Under the pieces are notes generated by a model. The model ran no database searches, was not told the origin of the DNA, and saw only the letters and a program-made list of their open reading frames with translations. Positions 28,201 through 36,271 of a DNA stretch of 64,000 nt are shown here, piece after piece (the stretch's first letter is position 1; each line of letters begins with the position of its first letter). Both the position numbers and the translations under genes were made by a program. The stretch is from Leptotrichia sp. oral taxon 847 (lineage in GTDB: Bacteria; Fusobacteriota; Fusobacteriia; Fusobacteriales; Leptotrichiaceae): positions 62,001 to 126,000 of the forward strand of contig NZ_CP014231.1 in assembly GCF_001553645.1 (NCBI RefSeq). Reading direction: 5' to 3'.

Positions 28201-28304
28201 GAAACGCAAATTATTACAAAAGTTATGGCGACAAGCCAATGACAATACTTTGGAAACTAAAAAATAAAATTCCTTTTGAAATAATTAAAGATGTAGTCAT
28301 ATAA
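25233..28304 (+). CDS. PLD-domain/superfamily 2 helicase with C-terminal DUF3427
   Basis: This 1023-residue protein has an N-terminal PLD-like nuclease half-site (SFHTKAYLF near residue 180, GSSNIS near 195). A superfamily 2 helicase core follows, with Walker A ATGTGKT (302-307), DEFHH (393-397), TATPER and a C-terminal RecA lobe with QQIGRGLRK. A long C-terminal module has GSWRAGYAN, YHTSSVGQMF, VHIFVRK and YLGNANYYKS typical of DUF3427. This combination recurs in bacteria and is often found near restriction or defence genes; the biochemical target is not established. It is probably cotranscribed with the exonuclease upstream. No methyltransferase is adjacent. Confidence 0.88.
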   Translation: MSILLQKDDLNLKNESQKIVEIKDYEEKLKFELIEYFSKEISFLIKDGSYQDAIDFVQNRLNIRFEIPLKQKEKDITGNLNELILNEKTKFKNFFIYLKNELLNCKKFHFIVSFIRYSGLQILLSTLDELEKKGIKGEIITSVYLNITDSKSLRKLLSYKNIKVKIYNNSSESFHTKAYLFEKNKYHTCIIGSSNISQSALYSAEEWNVKLTESNFFEIYKKSISQFKNLWNSDKAIELSEDFIFEYENYKNNLKLQKTFDYRKVKNNKNYFEPNSMQKELLEKLKNTRKSGNKKGLVVAATGTGKTYLAAMDIKNFFEKKEKKFLFLAHREELLENAILVCKKIMKIGENKVGRIFGGKKETEKKIIFATVQSLQNNYLEFSKDYFDYIVIDEFHHSSAKSYTKILNYFNPKFLLGLTATPERMDGKDILELCDYNLVGEMGLKRAMEQDLLAPFHYFGINDETFDYEKIPYKNGKYQEDILVKNLLNNKRVDYIIEKIKKIGFDGEKMSCIAFCENINHANFMNKNFNKNGYISEILTSRTSKFEREKILEDFKNKKSEILCVVDILNEGIDIPNINLLLFLRPTFSSTIFTQQIGRGLRKCENKDFVTIIDFIGNHKKDYIIAKFFYEEMLNNKNILYIKKEKLIKEIKTNFESVPMASYVELDRICQERIINKIEKINFNSKIMLKEAYDSFKNEIGKNDDEILEILDFDRNIELFIELSSKYDSFYTAQKNLESNSIDELNFSNIEFLSYLEKKLTLVEPFTYLIVDLFLDKKTENITESDVLKKYKNYFNILEFKNTYLIKRILKELLEDKILDFESNSEFKNKKNYKLSKKYKDNFFKDKNFLKRLKQLIILGLSEFKNNDISQFNENILINYKEYKRIELQILLDSKVPKGSWRAGYANTEKDICLFVTYDKSHILQENLKYDNSLHSDDIIQWISQPKTYHTSSVGQMFIKHREKGIKVHIFVRKFAFLDNKKTNPFIYLGNANYYKSYGDKPMTILWKLKNKIPFEIIKDVVI

Positions 28305-28371
28305 AAATTATAAATAAAAATAAAATCGAAATATTTAAACTAAAGATTTATTAAATAGTTCAATTTTATTT

Positions 28372-29733
28372 GAGAGTGTCCAGAATTTTGTGTAAACTCA
28401 AAATATAATATATGGTACAGGATGGTATTTTTATCATCCTGTTTTTAAATCCTTCCTTCAAAATAAATACTTAACTGAGAATATATTTCTCCCCAGCCCG
28501 GTATTCTTCCAGTCCATTTCCTTGTTGCTTCCTTTAAACTTAAATATACTGACTTCATCAATGCTTCATCTGTCGGATAAAGTGATTTTGTCTTCGTATA
28601 CTTTCTTAATTGTCTGTTTAAGCTTTCTATCGGGTTTGTCGTATATATCAGCTTTCTTATCTTTGTATCATATTTAAAGTATGTTGTCAACTCATTCCAG
28701 TTACTTCTCCAGGAATTAATTACTGCCATATACTTTTTACCCCATTTTTCTTCTAGTTCATCCAGTTTAAACTCTGCCTGTTCCAGTGTTGGTGCATTGT
28801 ACATTTCTTTTAAGTCTGATGTAAATTCCCTTACATCTTTGTAAGATATGTATCTTATGCTGTTTCTAATTTGATGAACCACACATTTTTGAATTTCTGT
28901 CTTAGGGAACACCGAAGATATTGCTTCGCTGAACCCTTTTAAATTATCAACAGACATAATTAGTATATCCTGAACTCCTCTGTTTTTTAATTCATTTAAA
29001 ACATTTAGCCAGTACTTGCTTGATTCATTTTCTCCTATCCAAAATCCTAAGACCTCCTTTCGCCCTTCCTTATCTATTCCTATAGCTAAATATACCGCCT
29101 TTTTAACAACAACTCCATCTTTTCTTACGCTGTAATGGATAGCATCCATAAAAACTATTGGGTATACATCCTCAAGCTGTCTAGACTGCCATTCCCTAAT
29201 TTCAGGTATAATTTTATCTGTAATTTTACTGATCATAGATGGCGAAACATCAATTCCATAAAGATTATTGAGATGGTCCTCGATATCTCTATTGCTCATT
29301 CCTTTAGCATAAAGAGAAAGAATCTGTCCTTCAATGCCAGTAATTTCTCTTTGATATTTAGGGATGATTTGAGGCTCAAACTCAGCATTTCTATCTCTAG
29401 GAATATCTAAATCAAGATTGCCATACTCACTTCTAACAGTTTTCTTGGAATGTCCATTTCTAGCATTAGAAGTAGTCTTATCTTTCATAGAATGTTTAGC
29501 ATACCCCAGTTCATGCTCAATTTCAGCTTCAAGCATGGTTTGGATAGTACCCGAAAGCAAATCCTTAAGCATATCCTTAATATCATTAGTATCTTTAATA
29601 TTGTAATCCTCAATCAGTGTTTTAAAAATTTCGTTGTCAATTTTCTTTTTAGTCATAACAAAAACCTCCAAATATTATACAGTTATTTTACCATATATTA
29701 TCTAGAGGTTTACACAAAAATTTTTACACACCC
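28372..29733 (-). mobile_element. IS256-family insertion sequence, copy 1
   Basis: This 1362-bp element has imperfect terminal inverted repeats (GAGAGTGTCCAGAATTTTG at one end and GGGTGTGTAAAAATTTTTG at the other). It is flanked by a perfect 8-bp target duplication TTTTATTT (28364-28371 and 29734-29741). It carries one transposase gene and an ACAGGATG/CATCCTGT hairpin after it. The second copy at 49936 encodes the same protein, so transposition was recent. It sits between the helicase and a surface protein gene, about 55 bases from the latter's stop. Confidence 0.93.
28445..29656 (-). CDS. IS256-family transposase
   Basis: This is a 403-residue DDE transposase of the mutator/IS256 type, starting at the ATG 8 bases after TTTGGAGG. 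The catalytic triad is visible as MDAIHYSVR (first Asp), MSVDNLKGFSEAI (second Asp) and TTNPIESLNRQLR (Glu). The N-terminal IEHELGYAKH and LDIPRDR blocks are characteristic of the family. It is identical in sequence to the second copy. Confidence 0.95.
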   Translation of the reverse strand: MTKKKIDNEIFKTLIEDYNIKDTNDIKDMLKDLLSGTIQTMLEAEIEHELGYAKHSMKDKTTSNARNGHSKKTVRSEYGNLDLDIPRDRNAEFEPQIIPKYQREITGIEGQILSLYAKGMSNRDIEDHLNNLYGIDVSPSMISKITDKIIPEIREWQSRQLEDVYPIVFMDAIHYSVRKDGVVVKKAVYLAIGIDKEGRKEVLGFWIGENESSKYWLNVLNELKNRGVQDILIMSVDNLKGFSEAISSVFPKTEIQKCVVHQIRNSIRYISYKDVREFTSDLKEMYNAPTLEQAEFKLDELEEKWGKKYMAVINSWRSNWNELTTYFKYDTKIRKLIYTTNPIESLNRQLRKYTKTKSLYPTDEALMKSVYLSLKEATRKWTGRIPGWGEIYSQLSIYFEGRI

Positions 29734-29787
29734 TTTTATTTTTTTATTTTTCTTTATTTTTTATAAATTTTTTAAAATTTTGTTGCA

Positions 29788-30831
29788 CTATTTTTTTACA
29801 ATAGTTGCATTAATTACAGCATACAAATTTTTTGCATCTTTTTCAAATTTTACACTATATTTATAACCTTTTTCAGTTTTTTCAATATTTTCAGGTAATT
29901 TATTCAATTCAAGTCCATTTTCTGCATTAATTAAAATAATTTTTAAATTTCGTATATTTTTTGAAGGTTTATTTTGAAAAATTACATTTATATCAAGATT
30001 AATCGCTTTATTTTTTTTAGCCAATATTTTTTCTTTTTCAGTTTCAGATATATCTGTAACTTTTGAAGAAATTTTTACAATTTCAGGATTTTCTGGAGCT
30101 ACTCCTTCGCTATTTGTAAGTATCAATATTTTGTCATTTTGTCTATTTGCATTAGATATTTCAAATACAATTTTTTCAAAATTCTTAATATCTTTCACTT
30201 TCACATTTTTTGCCTTTAGATCCAGTGTGTTTCCAGTTATCACATCAATAGGTGCAGGTTTATTATCCTTCACATTTATATTACGGCTTCCTCTTCCTCC
30301 AAAGAGTATACTTTCTTTTCCAAACAATACAGAATTGCCTTCTATTACAATTTTATTATTTATGACAGAACCTCTATGGCTATAACCACCATAAACATTG
30401 CCACCAATTTTTGAATTACCTTTTATTATTATTTCATTGTCACTAACTACTGAATTTTGTCCAGCGCCACCATAAACACTTCCACCTCTTACTGTTTTTA
30501 CTCCATCTCTTTCCCAAAACCCATTTGTTGCAAGAACTCCACCATTAATAATTACCTTATTATTTTTTATTTCAGGAAATTTATTGTTGTTGTCTTCCAC
30601 TGCTCCAAAAACACGTTCAAGAGGCTTTCCACCTGAATTAATATAAACAGTATTTCCTTTGGCACTTGAAGAAATACCAAATGAATTTTCCAGTTTTACA
30701 AATCCTAACGCTTGAGTAGCTTTATTATCTTTTGGATATGTTACTATTTCCTTTGCAACAAGACTCGTACTCAGCATTGCAATCCCTGCTAAAACAATTA
30801 ATCCTTTTTTTAATTGACTTCTCATTTTCAT
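29788..30831 (-). CDS. Secreted beta-helix surface protein, autotransporter passenger-like
   Basis: This is a 347-residue protein with a signal peptide (KKGLIVLAGIAMLSTSLVAKE). Residues about 80-185 carry repeats of the form KNNKVIINGGVL, GGSVYGGAGQNSV, SDNEIIIKGNSKIGG and NVYGGYSHRGS, typical of fusobacterial autotransporter passengers (adhesin-like beta-helix). There is no C-terminal 12-strand beta-barrel: the protein ends VINATIVKK shortly before the IS. It may be a truncated autotransporter, with the remainder lost before or at IS insertion, or a short secreted form. A strong promoter (30909-30937) and AGGAGG site drive it, so it is probably expressed. Confidence 0.65.
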   Translation of the reverse strand: MKMRSQLKKGLIVLAGIAMLSTSLVAKEIVTYPKDNKATQALGFVKLENSFGISSSAKGNTVYINSGGKPLERVFGAVEDNNNKFPEIKNNKVIINGGVLATNGFWERDGVKTVRGGSVYGGAGQNSVVSDNEIIIKGNSKIGGNVYGGYSHRGSVINNKIVIEGNSVLFGKESILFGGRGSRNINVKDNKPAPIDVITGNTLDLKAKNVKVKDIKNFEKIVFEISNANRQNDKILILTNSEGVAPENPEIVKISSKVTDISETEKEKILAKKNKAINLDINVIFQNKPSKNIRNLKIILINAENGLELNKLPENIEKTEKGYKYSVKFEKDAKNLYAVINATIVKK

Positions 30832-30908
30832 AATATCCTCCTAAAAAAGTATTTTTTCTAAATTAAATTTTAAACACAAAAAATTTAATCTTAGATAAGT
30901 TTAAATAT

Positions 30909-30937
30909 ATTTTACTCCTAATTAGTTTGAATGTCAA
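30909..30937 (-). promoter_or_regulatory. Promoter for the surface protein at 29788-30831
   Basis: Reading leftward: TTGACA (30937-30932), 17-base spacer, TAAAAT (30914-30909). It is nearly consensus and lies about 80 bases from the start codon. Confidence 0.75.
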
Positions 30938-31010
30938 TTATTAAGTTAATAAAAATATTTTTAAATTTTTATAATCCTAAAAAATTATTCTTTTTATTAC
31001 AAAAAAAATA

Positions 31011-31019
31011 TGATATAAT
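31011..31019 (+). promoter_or_regulatory. Extended -10 promoter for the integrase
   Basis: TGATATAAT gives an extended -10 (TGn before TATAAT at 31014-31019). The -35 region is only T-rich. The start codon is 37 bases downstream. Confidence 0.5.
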
Positions 31020-31055
31020 AAAATTGAAAAATATTAAAACAAGGAGAATCTTAAA

Positions 31056-32141
31056 ATGCCAGTTTATTACAATGCGGATAAAAAGACTTGGTATACTACG
31101 TTTTATGCAAAAGATTATAAAGGTATAAACAAAAAATATAAAAAAACTGGATTTAAAAAGAAAAAAGATGCACAGCAATATGAATACGAATTTAAGTTAA
31201 AAATTTCAAAGTCAATGAATATGACTTTTAATTCTTTATACGAAATATATTTCGATGACTATAAAAAAAGATATAAGCCAACTACGGTAAATACAACGCA
31301 GACTCTTTTTAGTACACATATTTTACCTTTTTTGGGGAAAATGGAGCTTTGCAAAATTACTCCTTTTGTAATTCGGGAATGGCAAAATGAAATACTTGAA
31401 AAGAAAAATAACAATAAAAAACTCAGTGAAAATACGAAGTCAAGTTTATTTTCTGCACTAAAAAGTTTATTTAGCTGGGCTGTGAAATATCAGGGATTAA
31501 ATGAAAATCCATGTAAAAATTTAGGCTCATTTGGAACAAAAAAAAATCAAAATGAAATGAATATTTGGTCATTTGAAGAATTTGATATATTTATAAACAA
31601 ATTAAACGAATTTGGGAAAAAATATTTTGTAGAAATGATGGCTTTTAAAACATTATTTTGGACCGGAATGAGAGTTGGTGAACTTATGGCTTTAACATTT
31701 GGAGATGTAGATCTTGAAAATAAAATGATAAATATCAATAAGACACTTTCAAAAGTTAAAGGAAAAGTTTATATTACTGCTCCAAAAACTTTAGGTTCAA
31801 AGAGAAAAATTTTAATTCCGGAAATTTTATTAAATGATTTAAAATACTACTTCGAGAATTTTGATATTGTATCTACAAAACGAATTTTTGAAATAAAAAC
31901 TGCAAGACTTCGATATATTTTGACAAAGTTTACAAATGTGCTAGGCTTAAAAAGAATAAGGATTCATGACTTTAGACATTCCCACGCTTCATATTTGCTT
32001 TTTTTGAAAGCTGACATTACAGCAATAAGCAAGCGATTAGGACATGACAATTTACAGACGACAATAAATACATATTCACATCTGTATAAAGATGCAAATA
32101 CTCAATTAATTGACAAAATAAATAACACAAAAATAAAATAA
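31056..32141 (+). CDS. Tyrosine recombinase / phage-type integrase
   Basis: This 361-residue site-specific recombinase has an N-terminal Arm-type domain (residues about 1-55, VYYNADKKTWYTTFYAKDY), a SAM-like core-binding domain (about 60-150) and a catalytic domain with TGMRVGELMAL (Arg), a Lys in APKTLGSKR, HDFRHSHASYLL (His-x-x-Arg), RLGHDNLQTT (His) and the nucleophile in NTYSHLY. All catalytic residues are present. The architecture is that of Tn916/phage integrases, but no excisionase, phage or conjugation gene is adjacent and no tRNA target is seen. It looks like the surviving end of a lost element. AAGGAG site before the ATG. Confidence 0.9.
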   Translation: MPVYYNADKKTWYTTFYAKDYKGINKKYKKTGFKKKKDAQQYEYEFKLKISKSMNMTFNSLYEIYFDDYKKRYKPTTVNTTQTLFSTHILPFLGKMELCKITPFVIREWQNEILEKKNNNKKLSENTKSSLFSALKSLFSWAVKYQGLNENPCKNLGSFGTKKNQNEMNIWSFEEFDIFINKLNEFGKKYFVEMMAFKTLFWTGMRVGELMALTFGDVDLENKMININKTLSKVKGKVYITAPKTLGSKRKILIPEILLNDLKYYFENFDIVSTKRIFEIKTARLRYILTKFTNVLGLKRIRIHDFRHSHASYLLFLKADITAISKRLGHDNLQTTINTYSHLYKDANTQLIDKINNTKIK

Positions 32142-32524
32142 TTTTTATAAAATAGAACTTTTCTAGAACTTTTTTAAATTTTAAAATACATCCAAAAGCC
32201 TAAATTAATTTAATTAAATACATTTTTTCTATTTATGTTTGACATAAATAGAATTTGATTTAAAAAAATTGACGATAAATTTTTAAAGATTTTTTCGTTG
32301 ATTTTTTTTATAATATTTTTTGATTTTCAAAAAATATTATATCTTCATATATCGATTTTAAGGACAAATTTTTCTTCCGTTCGATATCTAAGTCAAGATT
32401 TTTATTTTTCTTCCTAAAACGGCTTTATTTTGGAAATTTAAAAATTTTACTATTTTTTTATGAATATTATGACTTCTTTTAATTTAAAAAATTGAAAAAA
32501 TGAAAAATTAAATTTTATTCAATA
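32142..32524. other. Noncoding region with two long perfect palindromes
   Basis: No gene. An 11-bp inverted repeat TTCTATTTATG/CATAAATAGAA with a 5-base loop lies at 32227-32253. A 15-bp AT-only-armed inverted repeat with a 3-base loop lies at 32309-32341. The first could be a transcription terminator for the integrase; the second is unusually long and symmetrical. A recombinase core or operator is possible. See findings. Confidence 0.6.
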
Positions 32525-32552
32525 TTGACTTTTCATAAAAATGTGCGATAAT
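32525..32552 (+). promoter_or_regulatory. Promoter for pckA
   Basis: TTGACT (32525-32530), 16-base spacer, GATAAT (32547-32552), followed by a leader of about 97 bases. Confidence 0.6.
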
Positions 32553-32656
32553 ATTATTGTTAGAAAAAATTAAGATGGATATATAAATTTATTAAATTAA
32601 CATTATCTAAATAATTTTTTTGAAAACGCGTAAAGAAAATATACGGAGGAGATATT

Positions 32657-34252
32657 ATGAAAAAATTGACAAAAGATTTGGAAAAGATGGGAATAGTTAA
32701 TATATCAAGAATTTATAGAAATTTGGCACCAGCTGAACTTGTTGAGCATGCACTGGAGAGAAAAGAAGGGATGTTATCCAAAACTGGTGCTTTGGTTGTA
32801 CAAACTGGAAAATATACAGGACGTTCACCTAAAGATAAATATATAGTTGATACGCCGCAAATTCATGATAAAATTGCTTGGGGAAATGTGAATAAACCTA
32901 TTGAAAAACAAAAATTTGAGTCCATTTATAGCAAATTGATTGCATATTTACAAAATAGGGAAATATTTATATTTGATGGAATGGCTGGAGCTGATCCTGC
33001 TTGCAGAAAAAAATTTAGAATTATAAATGAACTGGCGAGTCAAAATTTATTTATTCACCAGTTATTAATACGTCCAACAGAAGAAGAATTAAATGACTAT
33101 GGACACGCTGACTTCACGATAATTGCGGCTCCTGGCTTTAAATGCAATGCCAAAATTGATGGAATAAATTCGTCGGCTGCAATAATTATCAATTACGAAG
33201 AAAAGATTGGAATTATTTGTGGAACTGGATATTCTGGGGAAATTAAAAAGAGTGTTTTTTCAATAATGAATTTTGTAATGCCTGAAATTGACGTTCTGCC
33301 GATGCACTGCTCTGCTAATATGGATCCTAAGACAGGAGAAACTGCGATATTTTTTGGACTTTCAGGAACAGGGAAAACTACGCTTTCAGCAGATCCTAAC
33401 CGTAAATTAATAGGTGATGACGAACACGGTTGGTCAGATCACAGTATTTTTAATTTTGAGGGTGGATGTTATGCAAAATGTATAAATCTTGATCCTAGAG
33501 ACGAACCGGATATTTTTAACGCAATAAAATTTGGAAGTTTAGTGGAAAATGTTGTGATGAATCCTAAAACACGTGAATTTGATTTTTTTGATAAAAGTTT
33601 AACTGAAAATACAAGAGTTGGTTATCCAGTTGATCATATAAGAAATGCTCAAATTCCAGGAATTGGAGGAATTCCAAATGTTATAATATTTTTGACTGCG
33701 GATGCTTTTGGTGTTTTGCCGCCTGTTTCTAGACTTTCAAGAGATGCTGCCATTTATCACTTTGTAACAGGATTTACTTCTAAATTAGCTGGAACGGAAC
33801 GTGGAATTACAGAACCACAACCTACATTTTCAACATGTTTTGGAGAACCGTTTATGCCACTTGATCCGTTAGTTTACGCTGAAATGCTAGGTAAAAAAAT
33901 AGAATTGCACAATACAAAAGTATTTTTAATAAATACAGGATGGTCTGGAGGCCCTTATGGCGTGGGAAACCGTATAAATTTGGAGTACACAAGGGCAATG
34001 GTTACTGCAGCGCTAAATGGAGAATTGGATGAAGTAGAATACAGACATGATGATATTTTTAATGTAGAAATTCCTCAATATTGTCCAAACGTTCCAAGTG
34101 ATTTATTAAATCCAATGGACACTTGGGCAAATAAAGACGCATATGATGCTGCGGCTAGAAAATTGGCAAAAATGTTTAGAGAAAATTTTTTAGAAAAGTA
34201 TCCACATATGCCAGAACATATTGTAAATGCTGGACCAGCGTTTTTTGAATAA
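32657..34252 (+). CDS. pckA: Phosphoenolpyruvate carboxykinase (ATP)
   Basis: This 531-residue cytosolic enzyme interconverts PEP plus CO2 plus ADP with oxaloacetate plus ATP. Signatures are GRSPKDKYIVD near residue 55, the kinase-1a loop GLSGTGKTTLSADPNR near 235-250, and the metal-binding GDDEHGWSD just after. In a fermenter it probably runs in the PEP-to-oxaloacetate direction, making ATP, or supplies oxaloacetate to the Na+-pumping decarboxylase encoded downstream. ACGGAGGAG ribosome binding site. Confidence 0.96.
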   Translation: MKKLTKDLEKMGIVNISRIYRNLAPAELVEHALERKEGMLSKTGALVVQTGKYTGRSPKDKYIVDTPQIHDKIAWGNVNKPIEKQKFESIYSKLIAYLQNREIFIFDGMAGADPACRKKFRIINELASQNLFIHQLLIRPTEEELNDYGHADFTIIAAPGFKCNAKIDGINSSAAIIINYEEKIGIICGTGYSGEIKKSVFSIMNFVMPEIDVLPMHCSANMDPKTGETAIFFGLSGTGKTTLSADPNRKLIGDDEHGWSDHSIFNFEGGCYAKCINLDPRDEPDIFNAIKFGSLVENVVMNPKTREFDFFDKSLTENTRVGYPVDHIRNAQIPGIGGIPNVIIFLTADAFGVLPPVSRLSRDAAIYHFVTGFTSKLAGTERGITEPQPTFSTCFGEPFMPLDPLVYAEMLGKKIELHNTKVFLINTGWSGGPYGVGNRINLEYTRAMVTAALNGELDEVEYRHDDIFNVEIPQYCPNVPSDLLNPMDTWANKDAYDAAARKLAKMFRENFLEKYPHMPEHIVNAGPAFFE

Positions 34253-34260
34253 ATAAGAAA

Positions 34261-34378
34261 AGACAGTTTAGTAAAATTCAAACTATTTTCATATAAAGTA
34301 TATATTTTTTAAATTTAAAAAGTTTGAGTGCACTATAACTGTCTGTTTTAACAATTTGTTTACTAAACTAAAAGGAGG
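34261..34378 (+). promoter_or_regulatory. Structured leader between pckA and oadA with alternative pairings
   Basis: AGACAGTT (34261-34268) and TCAAACT pair with AGTTTGA and AACTGTCT (34321-34343), making an imperfect long hairpin. The same left segment AGTTTAGTAAA (34265-34275) is also perfectly complementary to TTTACTAAACT (34359-34369), directly before the AAAGGAGG of oadA. The two pairings exclude each other, as in an attenuator or translational switch. No known riboswitch consensus is recognised. Confidence 0.45.
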
Positions 34379-34384
34379 ATTTTT

Positions 34385-35779
34385 ATGAAAGTAAAAATAA
34401 CAGAAACATCACTACGAGATGGGCATCAATCACTTATAGCAACGAGAATGACAACTTCTGAAATGCTTCCAATTATAGAAACTATGGATAAAGTTGGATA
34501 TTATGCAATGGAAGTTTGGGGTGGTGCCACTTATGATGCAGAAATTAGATTTTTGCACGAAGATCCTTGGGAAAGGCTCAGAGAAATTAGAAAAAGAGCT
34601 AAAAATACTAAATTACAAATGCTTTTAAGGGGGCAAAATTTATTGGGATATAGACATTATGCTGACGATGTCGTTGAAGAATTTGTAAAGTTTTCTATAA
34701 AAAATGGCATTGATATTATTCGGACTTTTGATGCATTAAATGACACAAGAAATATTAGAAAAGTTGTTGAAAGTACCAAAAAATATGGTGGAGACAGTCA
34801 ACTTGCAATTTGTTATACGATAAGTCCTGTTCACACAATAGAATATTATAAAAAATTGGCACTTGAAATGCAAAATATGGGAGCAGATTCTGTTGCAATA
34901 AAAGATATGTCAGGAATTTTGCTGCCAGATGTTGCTTATAAACTTGTAAGCGAACTAAAAAGTATTTTAAAAGTACCACTTGAGCTACATACTCACGAAA
35001 CAGCTGGAATGGCTGAAATGAGTGTTTTAAAAGCTATTGAAGCTGGTGTAGATGTTGTAGACACTGCAATTTCACCTTTTGGAGGTGGAACATCTCAACC
35101 GCCCACAGAATCACTTGTACGAGCATTGCAAAAAACGAAATATGATACAGGATTAAATCTAGAACTTTTAAAAGAAGTAGCGGAATACTTTAAACCAATA
35201 AGAAAGAAATATATTGATAACGGAACATTAAATACTAAAGCTCTGGGAATAGAGCCTAATATTGTGGAATACCAATTGCCAGGTGGAATGCTCTCAAATT
35301 TGTTATCTCAGTTAAAAGCACAAAATGCTGAAAATAAATACGAGGAAGTTCTTCGAGAAATTCCGAAAGTTCGTAGAGATTTGGGATATCCGCCATTGGT
35401 TACCCCAATGAGTCAGATGGTTGGAACTCAAGCTGTCTTTAATGTTTTAACTGGAAAAAGATATCAGATGATTCCAAAAGAAATTAAAGATTATGTGAGA
35501 GGAATGTATGGGAAATCGCCTGTTCCAATTTCTGATGAAATAAAAAAAATCATAATTGGGAATGAAAAAATATTTACAGGAAGACCTGCCGATTTGTTAA
35601 AAAATGAATATGAAATAATGAAAAAAGAAATTGGAAATTTGGCAAAATCCGATGAAGACGTTTTAACTTATGCCTGTTTTCCACAAATTGCAAAAGAATA
35701 TTTAGAAAAAAAATATTCAAAAGAAAAAACACAAAATAAAGAAAAAATTGAAATTCATAACATTAATGTGATTTTTTAA
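34385..35779 (+). CDS. oadA: Oxaloacetate decarboxylase alpha subunit (carboxyltransferase)
   Basis: This is a 464-residue carboxyltransferase subunit that moves the carboxyl group of oxaloacetate to protein-bound biotin. The pyruvate-carboxylase-type TIM barrel shows TETSLRDGHQSL at the start, MEVWGGATYD, IKDMSG (Lys that is carboxylated lies in this region), LHTHETAGMAE and DTAISPFGGGTSQPPTE. It lacks the C-terminal biotinyl domain present in classic OadA; that domain is the separate protein at 36272. It heads an oadA-oadG-carrier-oadB-birA cluster. A pyruvate or methylmalonyl enzyme is possible, but pckA upstream favours oxaloacetate. Confidence 0.9.
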   Translation: MKVKITETSLRDGHQSLIATRMTTSEMLPIIETMDKVGYYAMEVWGGATYDAEIRFLHEDPWERLREIRKRAKNTKLQMLLRGQNLLGYRHYADDVVEEFVKFSIKNGIDIIRTFDALNDTRNIRKVVESTKKYGGDSQLAICYTISPVHTIEYYKKLALEMQNMGADSVAIKDMSGILLPDVAYKLVSELKSILKVPLELHTHETAGMAEMSVLKAIEAGVDVVDTAISPFGGGTSQPPTESLVRALQKTKYDTGLNLELLKEVAEYFKPIRKKYIDNGTLNTKALGIEPNIVEYQLPGGMLSNLLSQLKAQNAENKYEEVLREIPKVRRDLGYPPLVTPMSQMVGTQAVFNVLTGKRYQMIPKEIKDYVRGMYGKSPVPISDEIKKIIIGNEKIFTGRPADLLKNEYEIMKKEIGNLAKSDEDVLTYACFPQIAKEYLEKKYSKEKTQNKEKIEIHNINVIF

Positions 35780-35892
35780 AAATATTTTCGGAGTACAATA
35801 AATTATTTTGTTGATGTTGCTTTTATGAAAATAGTTATATTTTTGAAAAAATTTAATTTGAATAAAATTTTTTGAAAGGAATAATTTGAAAT

Positions 35893-36243
35893 ATGAAAAG
35901 TATTTTATTTGGAAATTCAGCTGTGTCGTTTGGAGATGCAATCTACATTACCATTGTAAGTATGTCAATTGTTTTTTTTATATTGCTGCTAATTTCATTC
36001 GTATTGTCATTTTTTAAATATTTTTCAAATAAGGAAAATCAGAATGTTGTAAATGAAAAAATAAATAATGGTAACACTTTAAAAAATTCAGAATCCAAGA
36101 ATTTAAATACAAATGAAAAATTCAGTATGGAAAAAGTAAAAGATGAAACAATGCTGGTAGCTTTACTGACAGCTCTCATTGACGCATCTGAAAATAACGA
36201 AAATTGTGAAATAAAGGTAAGAAATATAAAGGAAATTAAATAA
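35893..36243 (+). CDS. oadG: Oxaloacetate decarboxylase gamma subunit, OadG family
   Basis: This 116-residue membrane protein has one transmembrane helix (ITIVSMSIVFFILLLISFVLSF, about residues 18-40), a polar linker and a C-terminal segment (KVKDETMLVALLTALIDASE). OadG anchors the alpha subunit and carrier to the membrane beta subunit and may bind Zn. Its position between the carboxyltransferase and biotin carrier genes supports the call. Confidence 0.8.
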   Translation: MKSILFGNSAVSFGDAIYITIVSMSIVFFILLLISFVLSFFKYFSNKENQNVVNEKINNGNTLKNSESKNLNTNEKFSMEKVKDETMLVALLTALIDASENNENCEIKVRNIKEIK

Positions 36244-36271
36244 GATTGAAATGCAAAGGGGTATGACAAGT

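Noticed and set aside
29135-29866. Plus-strand frames inside and beside the IS256 transposase
   Set aside because: They are antisense shadows of the transposase and recur in copy 2 for that reason only.
31056-32141. Prophage or integrative element around the integrase
   Set aside because: Neighbours are a surface protein and pckA, and no phage, conjugation or excisionase gene lies within reach.
32525-32656. Riboswitch in the pckA leader
   Set aside because: The leader is short and AT-rich, and I see no conserved structured block.
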